Below are positions 32,091-41,239 of a stretch of DNA of 64,000 nucleotides, piece after piece; position 1 is the stretch's first letter; every line of letters begins with the position of its first letter. The notes beneath the pieces are model-generated. The model was given only the letters and a program-made list of their open reading frames with translations. It was not told the origin of the DNA and ran no database searches. Source of the DNA: JANNMJ01 sp031425525. GTDB taxonomy: Bacteria > Bacteroidota > Bacteroidia > Cytophagales > Hymenobacteraceae. The DNA lies in assembly GCA_031425525.1 (NCBI GenBank), contig JANPJM010000016.1, positions 1-64,000 of the forward strand, in the 5' to 3' direction. The position numbers were made by a program, and so were the translations under genes.

Positions 32091-33428
32091 ATGCTCCGTA
32101 GCCTTCGTTTTGCGTTGCCCCTGCTCGCGCTGCTGACCGTCTCGACCGGTATCGCTCAGGCCCAGGAAACTCCGGCCGCCGCGTCTCCGGCCGAACAGGT
32201 ACCGGTCGATCAGCCGCCGCCTGGCACGCCCCCTCCGCCGCCCGATTCCCTCAAAATCGGGCTTTCCGACGTAGATGTGCTGCCGAGCGCGATTGACACC
32301 CGCAACTGGCTGCTGCTCGACAAAGACATTCAGCTGGAGCTGGGCGGCGCCGTCGATAACGTCTACAATTTCAAGTACGATAAGGCAGCGAAGCAGTTCC
32401 GGTCGTTGCGTCGGCGCTACCCTGAGCATCCGATGCCGTACTTCCTGCTCGCGCTCAACGAGTGGTGGAAGATCGTACCGACGCAGATTCAGTCGAAGGA
32501 GTTCGACAAAACATTTTTTGCCTACGTCGACACGGCGATCTACTTCGGTGAAAAGCTGTGGAAGAAAGACAAGAAAAACTACGAAGCCGCGTTTTTCCTA
32601 TCGGCGGCGTACGGATTCGATGCCCGCCTGAACTCAGAACGCGCCAATTGGCGCAAAGCGACTGTCTCGTCGCGCCGCTCGCTGGAGTACATGCAGAAAG
32701 CCAACGAGGCCAACGGACTCAGCGCCGAGTTTATGTTTGGCTCCGGCCTGTTCAACTACTACGCCGTCTGGATTTCGGAGAACTACCCGCTGCTGCGCCC
32801 CGTACTGATCTTCTTCCCGAAAGGCAACAAGACTCTTGGCCTCCAACAGCTCAAAAACGTGGCAGAAAACGGTTTCTATACCGGTACCGAAGCCAAGTTT
32901 TTCCTGATGCGCATCTACCAGAACGAGGAAAACAAGCCCGAACTGGCCAAGCCAGTCGCTAAGTTTCTGGCCACCAACTATCCCGACAACGCCTACTTCG
33001 AGCGTTTTTACGCCCGTCTGGCGTTTGCCGAAGGCGATTTCAAAACCGCCGAACGCCTGTCGATGGATATGATGGACAAGATCAAGCGTCATCAGCCGGG
33101 TTACGAGGCCGTGAGTGGGCGCTACGCGGCGTACTACATTGGCTTCTTGCAGCAGCACAAGTACAAGAAACTCGACAAGGCGCGCGACTACTACAAGCAG
33201 TGCATCGCTTTCGCCCACGAAACTGGTGAGGAAGACTCGGGCTATTACCAGTACGCCAACATCAACCTGGCGCACATCGCCGATCAGCAGGGCGATGTCG
33301 AGGGCGCCGTCGAGTTTTACCAAGAAGTACTCAACGTTGCCGAAAAGAAGTCAGATGCTTACCGCGAGGCGAAAGATTACGTCAAGAACGCGAAGAAAAT
33401 GCTCAAGGCGAAGAATCGCGGAGCGTAG
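32091..33428 (+). CDS. Exported TPR-like repeat protein
   Basis: 445 aa with a signal peptide (RSLRFALPLLALLTVSTGIAQAQ), a Pro-rich linker (about 30-55) and then about 380 residues of helical repeats of the TPR type (DNVYNFKYDKAAKQFRSLRRRYPEHPMPYFLLAL; ANINLAHIADQQGDVEGAVEFYQEVLNVAEK). No catalytic motif. The family is widely conserved in Cytophagales and is thought to be a periplasmic scaffold; partner unknown. ATG 32091 begins the signal peptide; the upstream frame is non-coding leader. It is divergent from the RelA/SpoT gene. Confidence 0.8.
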   Translation: MLRSLRFALPLLALLTVSTGIAQAQETPAAASPAEQVPVDQPPPGTPPPPPDSLKIGLSDVDVLPSAIDTRNWLLLDKDIQLELGGAVDNVYNFKYDKAAKQFRSLRRRYPEHPMPYFLLALNEWWKIVPTQIQSKEFDKTFFAYVDTAIYFGEKLWKKDKKNYEAAFFLSAAYGFDARLNSERANWRKATVSSRRSLEYMQKANEANGLSAEFMFGSGLFNYYAVWISENYPLLRPVLIFFPKGNKTLGLQQLKNVAENGFYTGTEAKFFLMRIYQNEENKPELAKPVAKFLATNYPDNAYFERFYARLAFAEGDFKTAERLSMDMMDKIKRHQPGYEAVSGRYAAYYIGFLQQHKYKKLDKARDYYKQCIAFAHETGEEDSGYYQYANINLAHIADQQGDVEGAVEFYQEVLNVAEKKSDAYREAKDYVKNAKKMLKAKNRGA

Positions 33429-33483
33429 GCACGACCTATAGTGGTCGTAGCGTTTATCAGTGGAAGCGCAAAATTGTTCTCCC

Positions 33484-33530
33484 GACGCCCGGCGGGTGGG
33501 GCTCCGGTGGGGCGCCGCCGGCCGGGCGTC
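33484..33530 (+). terminator. Hairpin after the TPR gene
   Basis: Arms gacgcccggc and gccgggcgtc lie 56-100 bp after the TPR stop, with an inner GC hairpin. No long T-tract follows (aaccattt), so termination is plausible but not certain. Confidence 0.4.
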
Positions 33531-33597
33531 AACCATTTGCATCAGCAGGGCGTCACAATTCCGTTCTCATATCTCACGCAATTTAAGTTTTTAATTT

Positions 33598-34977
33598 ATG
33601 CTTTTTAGCTTGGTCACGCTGAGTGAGATGCTTCAGGTCAAGGATATCTTCCTGACTCCGGTATATTTGATTATAATTTATATAGTAGCCATGTATTTTC
33701 GTCCAAAAATTACTACTCCGCTTACGATTAAATATTACATGCCTGCGCTGATAGTCAAGCTATTAGGCTCCATCGCCTTAGGACTGGTTTACACTTTTTA
33801 TTATAATGGCGGTGATACGAATAATTATTTTTTTCATATAAAGCTTGTGGACGATGCTTTTTGGAAATCGCCAACATTGGGCTTGAAACTCTTATTCTCT
33901 TCCGGACAGTACTCGTCTGATATAACGCTGTGGTCTAAACGCATGTTTTGGTACAATTCGCCAGCCGAGTTTATGGTGGTGCGCATTGGCTCGGTGTTGA
34001 GCTTGCTTTGCTTCTGCACGTATTCAGTCATTGCAATGCTTTTTGCATTCATTAGTTTTTCCGGGATGTGGGCAATGTTTCGCACATTCATCAAACTATA
34101 TCCAAATTTACACCGTCAATTTGCGATTGCTCTGTTTTTTATGCCGTCCGTCTTTTTTTGGGGAAGCGGCTTGATGAAAGATTCGCTGTGTCTGGGTGGG
34201 CTAGGTTGGCTGTTGTTCGCCGTTTACCGAGCTGTTATTGAGCGCAAAAAGGTAGTGCAATCCATTGTCATCGTCATTGTGGTGGCTTACCCGGTGTTAA
34301 TCATGAAATCGTACATCCTGTACGCATTTATGCCACCCGTTCTGTTTTGGATCATCAACGAAGCAGGCTCGCGGATTCGCAATCAGTTGGCGCGGCGGCT
34401 TCTCAAACCATTGTTTCTGGTGGCGGGCGTCGGCGTGGCCCTCATCGGGCTGACGCAGCTTTCGGCCGGTGATGCCCGTTTCGACCTCGACCGCGTGGCC
34501 GAACGCTCCCAAATTACGGCCGATTACATTTACCGTGTTAGTATTGAGCAGGGCGGTGCCGCCTACCGGCTCGATGCCAACGATGGTTCCCTCGGCGGGA
34601 TGCTTCGCACGCTACCGCAAGCCGTCAACGTGACGTTGTTTCGGCCGTACCTCTGGGAAGTGCGTAACCCGGTGATGTTGCTCTCGGCACTCGAATCGGC
34701 GGCGTTTTTGTACCTCACTATTTCGTTGGTATTACGTACGGGGTTGTTCAAAACGATCAAACTGATCTCCTCAGTCCCGATTCTACAACTATGCTTCGTT
34801 TTCTCGATCATTTTTGCCTTTTCGGTCGGTATAAGTTCGTATAATTTTGGCACTTTGGCGCGTTATAAAGTTCAGATGATGCCATTTTATTTGTCAGGTT
34901 TATATATTGCGCGTCATTTGTCGCTGGTTGAGCGACAGGCGCGCGCGCGCGCTCAACTTCAAACATTACAGGTATGA
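33598..34977 (+). CDS. Polytopic membrane protein of the glycan region, function unknown
   Basis: 459 aa with ten or more hydrophobic helices. The first extracytoplasmic loop carries YYNGGDTNNYFFHIK; a GDT near TM boundaries is compatible with a GT-C glycosyltransferase, but a Wzy-like polymerase is just as possible. The first 800 bases are clearly AT-richer than everything around them (codons such as tta, ata and ttt are frequent), which suggests recent transfer, a common feature of polymerase genes. It faces the legionaminic-acid run convergently. ATG 33598 follows an AT-rich leader. Confidence 0.7.
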   Translation: MLFSLVTLSEMLQVKDIFLTPVYLIIIYIVAMYFRPKITTPLTIKYYMPALIVKLLGSIALGLVYTFYYNGGDTNNYFFHIKLVDDAFWKSPTLGLKLLFSSGQYSSDITLWSKRMFWYNSPAEFMVVRIGSVLSLLCFCTYSVIAMLFAFISFSGMWAMFRTFIKLYPNLHRQFAIALFFMPSVFFWGSGLMKDSLCLGGLGWLLFAVYRAVIERKKVVQSIVIVIVVAYPVLIMKSYILYAFMPPVLFWIINEAGSRIRNQLARRLLKPLFLVAGVGVALIGLTQLSAGDARFDLDRVAERSQITADYIYRVSIEQGGAAYRLDANDGSLGGMLRTLPQAVNVTLFRPYLWEVRNPVMLLSALESAAFLYLTISLVLRTGLFKTIKLISSVPILQLCFVFSIIFAFSVGISSYNFGTLARYKVQMMPFYLSGLYIARHLSLVERQARARAQLQTLQV

Positions 34978-35048
34978 TGAATGCGGCGGCGATTCTTTTG
35001 CAATAGCCGAACCTATTCAAAACGATAGACTCACCCGTTTTGGTTGAT

Positions 35049-35864
35049 TCAACGTACGCCCGCGCGCCACCACCCCGCCAACCACCGCCCAAGTGTAGGA
35101 TGCGACCACAGGCGCGACGGTACAGCACCGCTAGTGGCTTCTATGGCGGTGGCAGATTCAGTTTTTGGCTGCAACGTACCAGCCACCGCCTCCCGCACGG
35201 CCTGCACTAGCAGTGGCAGTCCCGCCGCCAGTTGTAACAGCGGGTACGTGACATACGAATCGGCAGGAGTAGGCCTGATGAGTGCTTGCGCCAGAATACC
35301 GCCCGTATCGATACCCGCATCGACCAAATGAACCGTTACCCCGCAGTGGGCGGCATCGTTGGTGGCGAGCGCCCAGTAGCCGCCGTGAACGCCCCGGTAG
35401 CGCGGCGTAATGCCCGCGTGCATATTGATGAACGGCGCCGGCACACTTTGCAGCACCCGCTTGGCGATGATGCGCGTGCCCTGCACCACCACCACATCGG
35501 GCCGGAGCGCCTGTAGCGCCACGATGGCTTCCAGCGCGTTGATTGATGGTACGTGCTGCACTACCTCGACGGGCAAAGGCGCGTCGTTAAGGCCGAACTC
35601 GGCTTTGATTTTTTGCAGACGCGCGCCGGCCGTCAATCTCAAGGCTCGCTCGACAAGTAACTTGAACGCAATCTGCCCGGCCACCGTCGGCCAGCCAAGC
35701 TTTTCGAGGCGGCGTTTCAGGAGCTGTTTTGCGCCTACTGGTTCTTCGATGATGACCCCCACCACACCGGTAGTGGCTTGTAGGGCGTGAAAAACGATGT
35801 GGGTAGGTTCGCCGGGGCCGGCAATCAAGACCACGCGCGGCGCGGCCGGAGGAGCGACGCTCAT
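35049..35864 (-). CDS. Formyltransferase-fold protein, probably sugar N-formyltransferase
   Basis: 271 aa. The C-terminal two thirds match the 10-formyltetrahydrofolate transferase fold: VVVVQGTRIIAKRVLQ, then FINMHAGITPRYRGVHGGYWAL (catalytic Asn and His) and VDAGIDTGGIL (catalytic Asp). The N-terminal part is a variable Rossmann segment and there is no methionyl-tRNA formyltransferase C-terminal domain. In this setting N-formylation of an amino sugar (a nucleotide-linked or assembled sugar) is the best inference. It is the last gene of the leftward glycan run, 14 bp after the deacetylase. Confidence 0.8.
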   Translation of the reverse strand: MSVAPPAAPRVVLIAGPGEPTHIVFHALQATTGVVGVIIEEPVGAKQLLKRRLEKLGWPTVAGQIAFKLLVERALRLTAGARLQKIKAEFGLNDAPLPVEVVQHVPSINALEAIVALQALRPDVVVVQGTRIIAKRVLQSVPAPFINMHAGITPRYRGVHGGYWALATNDAAHCGVTVHLVDAGIDTGGILAQALIRPTPADSYVTYPLLQLAAGLPLLVQAVREAVAGTLQPKTESATAIEATSGAVPSRLWSHPTLGRWLAGWWRAGVR

Positions 35865-35878
35865 ACGCGGTGCAGAGT

Positions 35879-36898
35879 TCAAGAAGGGAAAGTGGAGGCT
35901 AAGGTCTGCGGCGCCCGCTGCGCGAGAAGACGCTCGGCGAGTTCGGCCATCGTGGCGCTTTCGAAGCCGTGCGCCTTGCGTAAGTGGTCGAAATGGGCCA
36001 ACAGGCGCCGCAGATTCGCGAGATTTTGGGGAAGGTTGGCGCCAAAGTTTTCGGGGTGCCACCACAAATGAAAAATTTCACCGGTGCGGGCGGCGTGCGT
36101 CATCCCGGCTTCGATACGCCGCAGCCGCAACTCCTCGGCGGCGGCCAACCGGCGCGACCACGGCCGCAAAAACCGCGACGCCGGCAGGTTGTACGGCGGC
36201 CCGGCACCGGCCACGTCGGCGAGCCGGAAGGTGTGGTGCCCCGACAGGTTGATGTACGCATCCAAGAGCCGGGCACCGCGTTTCCAAAGCGCCTGCTGCT
36301 CCTCCGAGCGCTCCTTATAAATCCAGTGCGGCTCGTTGCCCCGGTAGCTGGTGAGGCCCAGCTCGGCGCCGATAGCGAGATATTCGGCGTTGTACTGGTT
36401 GCGCGGAAAAACGAGGGATTTTATTTCGACCCCAATCCGGCGGCCGGCGGCCACGGCGGCGGCGAGGTCGGCGCGAAAGGTGTTAGCGGTTTGGCCGCGT
36501 TCCAGCGCGTAGTAGTGGCAGAAGGTGTGCGTCGCGATTTCCTGCCCCGGCGTGGCCTGAATGCGCCGCAGTAGATCGAGGCCAAAGTGGTAGGGGTCGG
36601 TGGCTTCATCGAGACCAATGCCAGCCAGCGCGGGGTACGGCGAGAGATTAGCATTAGCGTATGCCGGCTGAAGGGCGAGCGCAGGCAGATTCGCCAGTAA
36701 TTCAGCCTTTTGATCGAAAAACAGAAACCCAACCGTAGCCCACGTGGCCCGCACCTGATGCGCGCGAAACAGGTCGAGCATCGCCGGCACTGCCTCGCGC
36801 GTACCGAGAATGTTGGCGCCGTAGCCGGCCAGGGTGCGCTTGTCGCGCACGCCCCAAAACAACTCGTAATCGAGCGAAATGACGAAAGTTCCGGGCAT
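35879..36898 (-). CDS. Polysaccharide deacetylase-family protein (NodB fold)
   Basis: 339 aa. N-terminal FVISLDYELFWG gives the catalytic/metal Asp, followed by a RATWATVGFLFFDQK strand and EIATHTFCHYY (metal His pair, about 120-130). LVFPRNQYNAEYL and FHLWWHPENFG are later family motifs; the final His lies in the latter. These proteins remove N-acetyl groups or act on related bonds in surface glycans. It lies between the flippase and the formyltransferase, so a deacetylation followed by formylation step is an attractive inference. Confidence 0.85.
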   Translation of the reverse strand: MPGTFVISLDYELFWGVRDKRTLAGYGANILGTREAVPAMLDLFRAHQVRATWATVGFLFFDQKAELLANLPALALQPAYANANLSPYPALAGIGLDEATDPYHFGLDLLRRIQATPGQEIATHTFCHYYALERGQTANTFRADLAAAVAAGRRIGVEIKSLVFPRNQYNAEYLAIGAELGLTSYRGNEPHWIYKERSEEQQALWKRGARLLDAYINLSGHHTFRLADVAGAGPPYNLPASRFLRPWSRRLAAAEELRLRRIEAGMTHAARTGEIFHLWWHPENFGANLPQNLANLRRLLAHFDHLRKAHGFESATMAELAERLLAQRAPQTLASTFPS

Positions 36899-37026
36899 AG
36901 TTGAGTTCGACGTTGGAAGGAGAAACCGTTGTGGCGCGCAGCTTCGGGAAGCGCGGGCCGCAGCACAAAATTACGTACGGCAGATGCGCGCCGGGTAGTC
37001 GGCTGTGGTGCGTAGAGGATCGCCAA

Positions 37027-38385
37027 TTATCCAATAAGCAGCACAAACAGCGTCAGCAAAGCCGTGACGCCCAACGCAACCACCAGCATCGACCGAAACT
37101 GCCGGCCCTGACCCGATTGCCACACTGCCGCCGCAAGCATGACCGCCACCGGCACGAGCTTGGCCCACGCCGCACCTTCCACCCCAAGCCACAGTAGGAA
37201 GTAGTAGCTGGCGGCCGTGTAGAGAATCAGACCAATCAGCGAATTCCAAAGCAACTGCTTGGTGCGGCCCGTGGTGACGAGCAGTACGCCACCGAGTTGG
37301 TACACCGCCTTCAAAAAAAAGCCCACCAGCAACACCCGCGACAAATGCACCGATGGCCCGAATTTACCGTGCGTCAGCGTATCAATCACGAGCCCGGCCA
37401 AGCCGATAAGCACCAGTGCTGTCACGGCAAACAACCCAGTTATCAGGATAAACGACCGGTTGAGTTGCCCAAAACGGGCCTCCGCCGCGAGCTTGAAATA
37501 CGTAGGCTCATAAGTGCGGTAAATGGTAATTGCCAGGATGTTGATGACGCTGCCATACTGCATCGCCACGTTATAGAGGCCGATGTCGGCGAGTGGGAAG
37601 CTCAATCGCTCCAGAAAAACCCGGTCGAGCGTATCAAAGAGCAGCGAGATGAGGGCCACCGGAATCAACGGCAGCGTAAACGTGAGCGCCGCTTTTAATA
37701 CTGCCGGGTCGAGGCGCCAGCGTAGCCGTGGCCACAACGCCGCCAGACCGGCCAGCCCCAGCAGAATACTACCCGCCGCAGTGCCGCCCAATCGCCCTTC
37801 CGGGCCTTGCCCCAACTGCACGATCAGCCACAAACCCAGCAGGTTTTGCGCCAGTGCCTGGGCTATTGTAAGCCCCGCGAACGCCGCCGCGCGCTGCTCG
37901 ATGCGGTATTGGAGCGTGGCGTACGTAAACGTGCCAAGCCCCAGATTGCCCAGCAGCGCCACGAACATAAACGGGAAAAACGCCACCCGAATCTCGGCGG
38001 CGCCGAACACCGCCACGCCCACGCCCGTAAGGACGGCCGTCAGCAGCAGCCCCCACGCCACGGTGTAAGCTACGCAGGTGCTGAGCAGGGCATCGCGCCG
38101 CGCGGGGTCGGGGTCGCGATAGTATTCGCGGATGTAGTAGGAATTGACGCTGAGCGTAAAAAACGGCGCCAAAAAGCCGTTAATCGACGTGATGTAGCCG
38201 ACGACGCCGAAGTCGGCGCGGCTCAGATACCGCGAAAACAACGGAATAGTAAGCATCGCCAGGGCTGGCCCAAACGCCGAGGCGCCCAGATAGAACAGCG
38301 AGTTTCGCGCCTGTTCCGAACGCGCCAGCGCGAGCAAGGCGGGGCCGTTGAGCCGCGCGCGGATAGTGGAAAGATTTATGGGCAT
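37027..38385 (-). CDS. Oligosaccharide flippase (Wzx-like, MOP superfamily)
   Basis: 452 aa with 12 or more helices. The N-terminal NSLFYLGASAFGPALAMLTIPLFSRYLSRADFGVVGYITS is the classical MOP/Wzx start. It should export lipid-linked repeat units containing the legionaminic-type sugar across the inner membrane. It lies 51 bp downstream of legB in the leftward run. The specific substrate is inferred from context only. Confidence 0.9.
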   Translation of the reverse strand: MPINLSTIRARLNGPALLALARSEQARNSLFYLGASAFGPALAMLTIPLFSRYLSRADFGVVGYITSINGFLAPFFTLSVNSYYIREYYRDPDPARRDALLSTCVAYTVAWGLLLTAVLTGVGVAVFGAAEIRVAFFPFMFVALLGNLGLGTFTYATLQYRIEQRAAAFAGLTIAQALAQNLLGLWLIVQLGQGPEGRLGGTAAGSILLGLAGLAALWPRLRWRLDPAVLKAALTFTLPLIPVALISLLFDTLDRVFLERLSFPLADIGLYNVAMQYGSVINILAITIYRTYEPTYFKLAAEARFGQLNRSFILITGLFAVTALVLIGLAGLVIDTLTHGKFGPSVHLSRVLLVGFFLKAVYQLGGVLLVTTGRTKQLLWNSLIGLILYTAASYYFLLWLGVEGAAWAKLVPVAVMLAAAVWQSGQGRQFRSMLVVALGVTALLTLFVLLIG

Positions 38386-38436
38386 CCGAATGGTTCTGCG
38401 CGCAGCGGGCCTCCACCCACCGCGCCCGGAAACCGC

Positions 38437-39426
38437 CTAAATGTTGTAAATGTCGTGCTTGTACTGACTCAGATTCTTCGGCTCGCGGAACCACGCCACG
38501 GTTTCGGCCAACCCTTGTTCGAGCGAGTACTGGCACCGCCAATCGGTGAGGCGCTGAATTTTTTCGTTTGAGCCGAACAACCGGCGCACTTCGCTCTTGT
38601 CGGGGCGGAGGCGCTGCTCTTCCGTAACGATGCGCGCGGAAGGCCGAATTTGGTTGATGAGCGATTGGGCGAGGTCGCCGACGGTGATTTCGCTCTGGGT
38701 GGCGATGTTCACTTCCTCGCCGATGGTGGCGTCGTGCCGTGCGATGGCTTCAAAACCGCGCACCGTATCCTGCACGAACAGCAGGTCGCGGGTGGGCGTG
38801 ATGTCGCCGAGTTTAATTTCGTCGGCGCCGTTGAGGAGTTGCGTGATGATGGTCGGAATGACGGCGCGCGCGCTCTGGCGCGGCCCGTACGTATTGAACG
38901 GCCGCACGATGGTCAGCGGCATTTCAAACGAGCGCCAGAAGGACTCGGCGATGCGGTCGGCGCCGATTTTGGTCGCCGAATACGGCGATTGGCCCTGGAA
39001 TGGGTGTTTTTCGTCAATCGGCACGTATTGCGCCGTGCCGTACACTTCTGAAGTACTCGTCACCAACACGCGTTTCGTGCCGAGCATCCGCGCGGCCTGC
39101 AACACGTTCAGGGTGCCTTTGATATTGACATCGACGTAGTTGTCGGGCGAGTGGTACGAGTACGGAATGGCAATCAGCGCCGCCAAGTGGTACACCGTGT
39201 CGATGCCTTCCATCGCGACGCGCATCCCGTTGGGGTCGCGCACATCGCCGCTGAAAAACTCAATCTGGTCTTTTATTTCCTTCGGAATGGTATCGAGCCA
39301 GCCGTAGGAATTGAACGAGTTGTACAGCACGAACGCGCGCACCGAGTAGCCGGCACGCACGAGGTATTCGGTTAGGTGGGAACCGATGAAACCATCGGCG
39401 CCGGTTACGAGGACTTTTTCAGCCAT
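38437..39426 (-). CDS. legB: NAD-dependent 4,6-dehydratase LegB
   Basis: 329 aa extended SDR. LVTGADGFIGSHLTEYL (5-21) binds NAD; the catalytic triad is in VTSTSEVYG and YSATK (Y and K near 149-153). The ending with EQRLRPDKSEVRRLFGSN fits sugar-nucleotide 4,6-dehydratases of the LegB/PseB neighbourhood. In the legionaminic pathway it makes the 4-keto-6-deoxy GDP- or UDP-GlcNAc intermediate. Its neighbours (LegC, LegG, LegI, LegF) make this call strong. It is the last of the pathway enzymes in transcription order. Confidence 0.9.
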   Translation of the reverse strand: MAEKVLVTGADGFIGSHLTEYLVRAGYSVRAFVLYNSFNSYGWLDTIPKEIKDQIEFFSGDVRDPNGMRVAMEGIDTVYHLAALIAIPYSYHSPDNYVDVNIKGTLNVLQAARMLGTKRVLVTSTSEVYGTAQYVPIDEKHPFQGQSPYSATKIGADRIAESFWRSFEMPLTIVRPFNTYGPRQSARAVIPTIITQLLNGADEIKLGDITPTRDLLFVQDTVRGFEAIARHDATIGEEVNIATQSEITVGDLAQSLINQIRPSARIVTEEQRLRPDKSEVRRLFGSNEKIQRLTDWRCQYSLEQGLAETVAWFREPKNLSQYKHDIYNI

Positions 39427-39508
39427 TGGGGTAAGGAAAACGGGCAGTCAGCCGAGTGTTTTTGCAGGAGAAGTTTCTGTTGAAATCTACGGGGCGGCGG
39501 TGGCGCGG

Positions 39509-40303
39509 CTACCACGCCGTCCAGCCGCCATCGACGCACACGTTTTGGCCCGTCATGTAGCGACCCGCGTCGGAAACGAGCAGCGCGACGGCGCCTTTCA
39601 GGTCGTCGGGTTCGCCGCAGCGGCCGAGCATTGTTTTGCGCTCCAAAGCTTCCATGAAAGCCGGATTGGCCGTTTTGGTGGCCGGCAGCGGAAACGGACC
39701 GGGGCTGATGGCATTGACTCGAATATAGTGCGGCGCCAGCGCCGACGCCAGATATTTGGTCAGTTGAATGACGCCCGCTTTGGCCGCGCCATACGACGGC
39801 GGATTGACGAGATGCGGCTGTTCGTAAATGCGAAAATCGGGCGCGACGTGGCCGTACATCGACGCCGTATTGAGGATGCAACCGTGCGTCGTTTTCAGGT
39901 ATTCGGTGGCTTCGCGGGCGCAATAAAATACCGCATCCAGCCCCATCGCGATATCAGCGCGCCATTGCTCATACGTAATCGATTCGGCCGAATTGGCTTG
40001 GCCCGACCACGCGTTATTGACCAGAATATCGAGTTGCCCGAACGTTTCCACGGTCTGCCGCAACGCCGCTGCCACGGCGGCGGGCTCCCGGACATCGACG
40101 CTCAGGCCGAGCGCGGGTGTGCCGAATTCCTGCGTCAGGCGAGCAGCGAGCGCCTCGCACCGCGCGCCCGTACGCCCGACCACCACCACCGCTGCGCCCT
40201 GCTCGGCGAGCGTTTCGCAGACGGCCGTGCCGAGGTAACCGGCGCCGCCCGTAACGAACGCCACCCGGCCGCGTAGCGAAAGCAGGTCGTGCAGTTTATT
40301 CAT
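39509..40303 (-). CDS. SDR oxidoreductase of the legionaminic locus (PtmA-like)
   Basis: 264 aa classical SDR with FVTGGAGYLGTAV (about 16-28), NNAWSG in place of NNAG, a Ser in NTASMYG and YGAAK (Y and K near 173-177). A comparable SDR accompanies legionaminic-acid genes in Campylobacter (PtmA), where it is thought to act on the sugar before or after assembly. Its reaction here is unknown. It sits between legF and legB on the same strand. Confidence 0.82.
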   Translation of the reverse strand: MNKLHDLLSLRGRVAFVTGGAGYLGTAVCETLAEQGAAVVVVGRTGARCEALAARLTQEFGTPALGLSVDVREPAAVAAALRQTVETFGQLDILVNNAWSGQANSAESITYEQWRADIAMGLDAVFYCAREATEYLKTTHGCILNTASMYGHVAPDFRIYEQPHLVNPPSYGAAKAGVIQLTKYLASALAPHYIRVNAISPGPFPLPATKTANPAFMEALERKTMLGRCGEPDDLKGAVALLVSDAGRYMTGQNVCVDGGWTAW

Positions 40304-40402
40304 GCGAGAGAGTGAAAGCGGGTAGTCAGGGGGTAGAATGGATGCAGAAAACTAGAGCGGCGCGGCGCCGATTATGTGCTAATCAAGCGCCAATCAACGG
40401 TA

Positions 40403-41134
40403 TTAATCGGTTGCCGAGGCGGTTTGCAAACGGCGCAGCACATTTTCGGCGAGGAGCAGATCGAACTCGTCGTCGATATCGACCACCAGCTCGCGCGGAG
40501 TGATTACGGCCCGATGCCGCCCCAGAATCAGCGAGAAAGATGCCGGGTTGGCCGCTAGAATACCCGGCGTAAATGCATAGAGCTGCCCATTGACGTGGTA
40601 GCCCGTCGGGAGCTGCTGCCGGGGCAGGAACGGCTGCGAACCGGGAATGAACGGTTCCACGGCCCCCGTTTGCTCGTCGAGGCGCCAGATGCGCGCCGGC
40701 GATTCGGCTAATTCACTGAAGGTGACGACCGAATCGGCTTCCCCGGCGAGAATTTTCGCCACGGCCGAATCAAAATCCTCTACCCGGCGTACCGGCGACG
40801 TGGTTTGCAGCAGCACGCACACGGCGGGCACGTACCCATCGGTCTCTTCGAGGTAGCGCAGGGTGTACCGAATAGCATCGGTGACGAGCGCGGTATCGGT
40901 CGCCAGTTCGGCGGGCCGCCACACTACCTCCACCCCCAACCGTTCGGCTAGCGCGCCGATTTCGGCGTCATCCGTGGAAACCACTACGCGCGGGGCATAC
41001 CCCGATTGCCGCGCCGTTTCGATGGGATATTGCAGGAGCGGCTTGCCCAGCACCTCGCGCAGATTTTTGCGCGGCACGCCTTTCGAGCCGCCGCGCGCCG
41101 GAATGATGACTAGTACGGGCAGTGATTCAGCCAC
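40403..41134 (-). CDS. legF: CMP-legionaminate cytidylyltransferase LegF
   Basis: 243 aa, acylneuraminate cytidylyltransferase family. IIPARGGSKGVPRKNLREVLGKPLL (9-33) is the CTP-binding signature, LLQTTSPVR follows near 107-115, and the later VVDIDDEFDLLLAE carries the metal Asp pair. It activates the nine-carbon sugar with CMP. The start appears to be GTG at 41134. A perfect -7 box lies upstream at 41182-41189. Confidence 0.9.
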   Translation of the reverse strand: MAESLPVLVIIPARGGSKGVPRKNLREVLGKPLLQYPIETARQSGYAPRVVVSTDDAEIGALAERLGVEVVWRPAELATDTALVTDAIRYTLRYLEETDGYVPAVCVLLQTTSPVRRVEDFDSAVAKILAGEADSVVTFSELAESPARIWRLDEQTGAVEPFIPGSQPFLPRQQLPTGYHVNGQLYAFTPGILAANPASFSLILGRHRAVITPRELVVDIDDEFDLLLAENVLRRLQTASATD

Positions 41135-41181
41135 GAAACAGGAGATTTGGTTAGGCCGGCCGGTCGAGGCAAGCGGCGGCG

Positions 41182-41189
41182 CAAAGGTA
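41182..41189 (-). promoter_or_regulatory. -7 box tacctttg upstream of legF
   Basis: The minus-strand octamer matches TAnnTTTG exactly and lies about 48 bases before the legF GTG, inside the run of leg genes. No convincing -33 is seen. It may be an internal promoter separating legF onward from the upstream genes. Confidence 0.4.
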
Positions 41190-41239
41190 GAAGGAGTGCG
41201 GTCGCAGTGGAAGCACCGTTCCTTGCAGCCCTCCGCCGC

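Noticed and set aside
35049..35864. Methionyl-tRNA formyltransferase (fmt)
   Set aside because: The protein lacks the C-terminal tRNA-binding domain and sits in a glycan locus.
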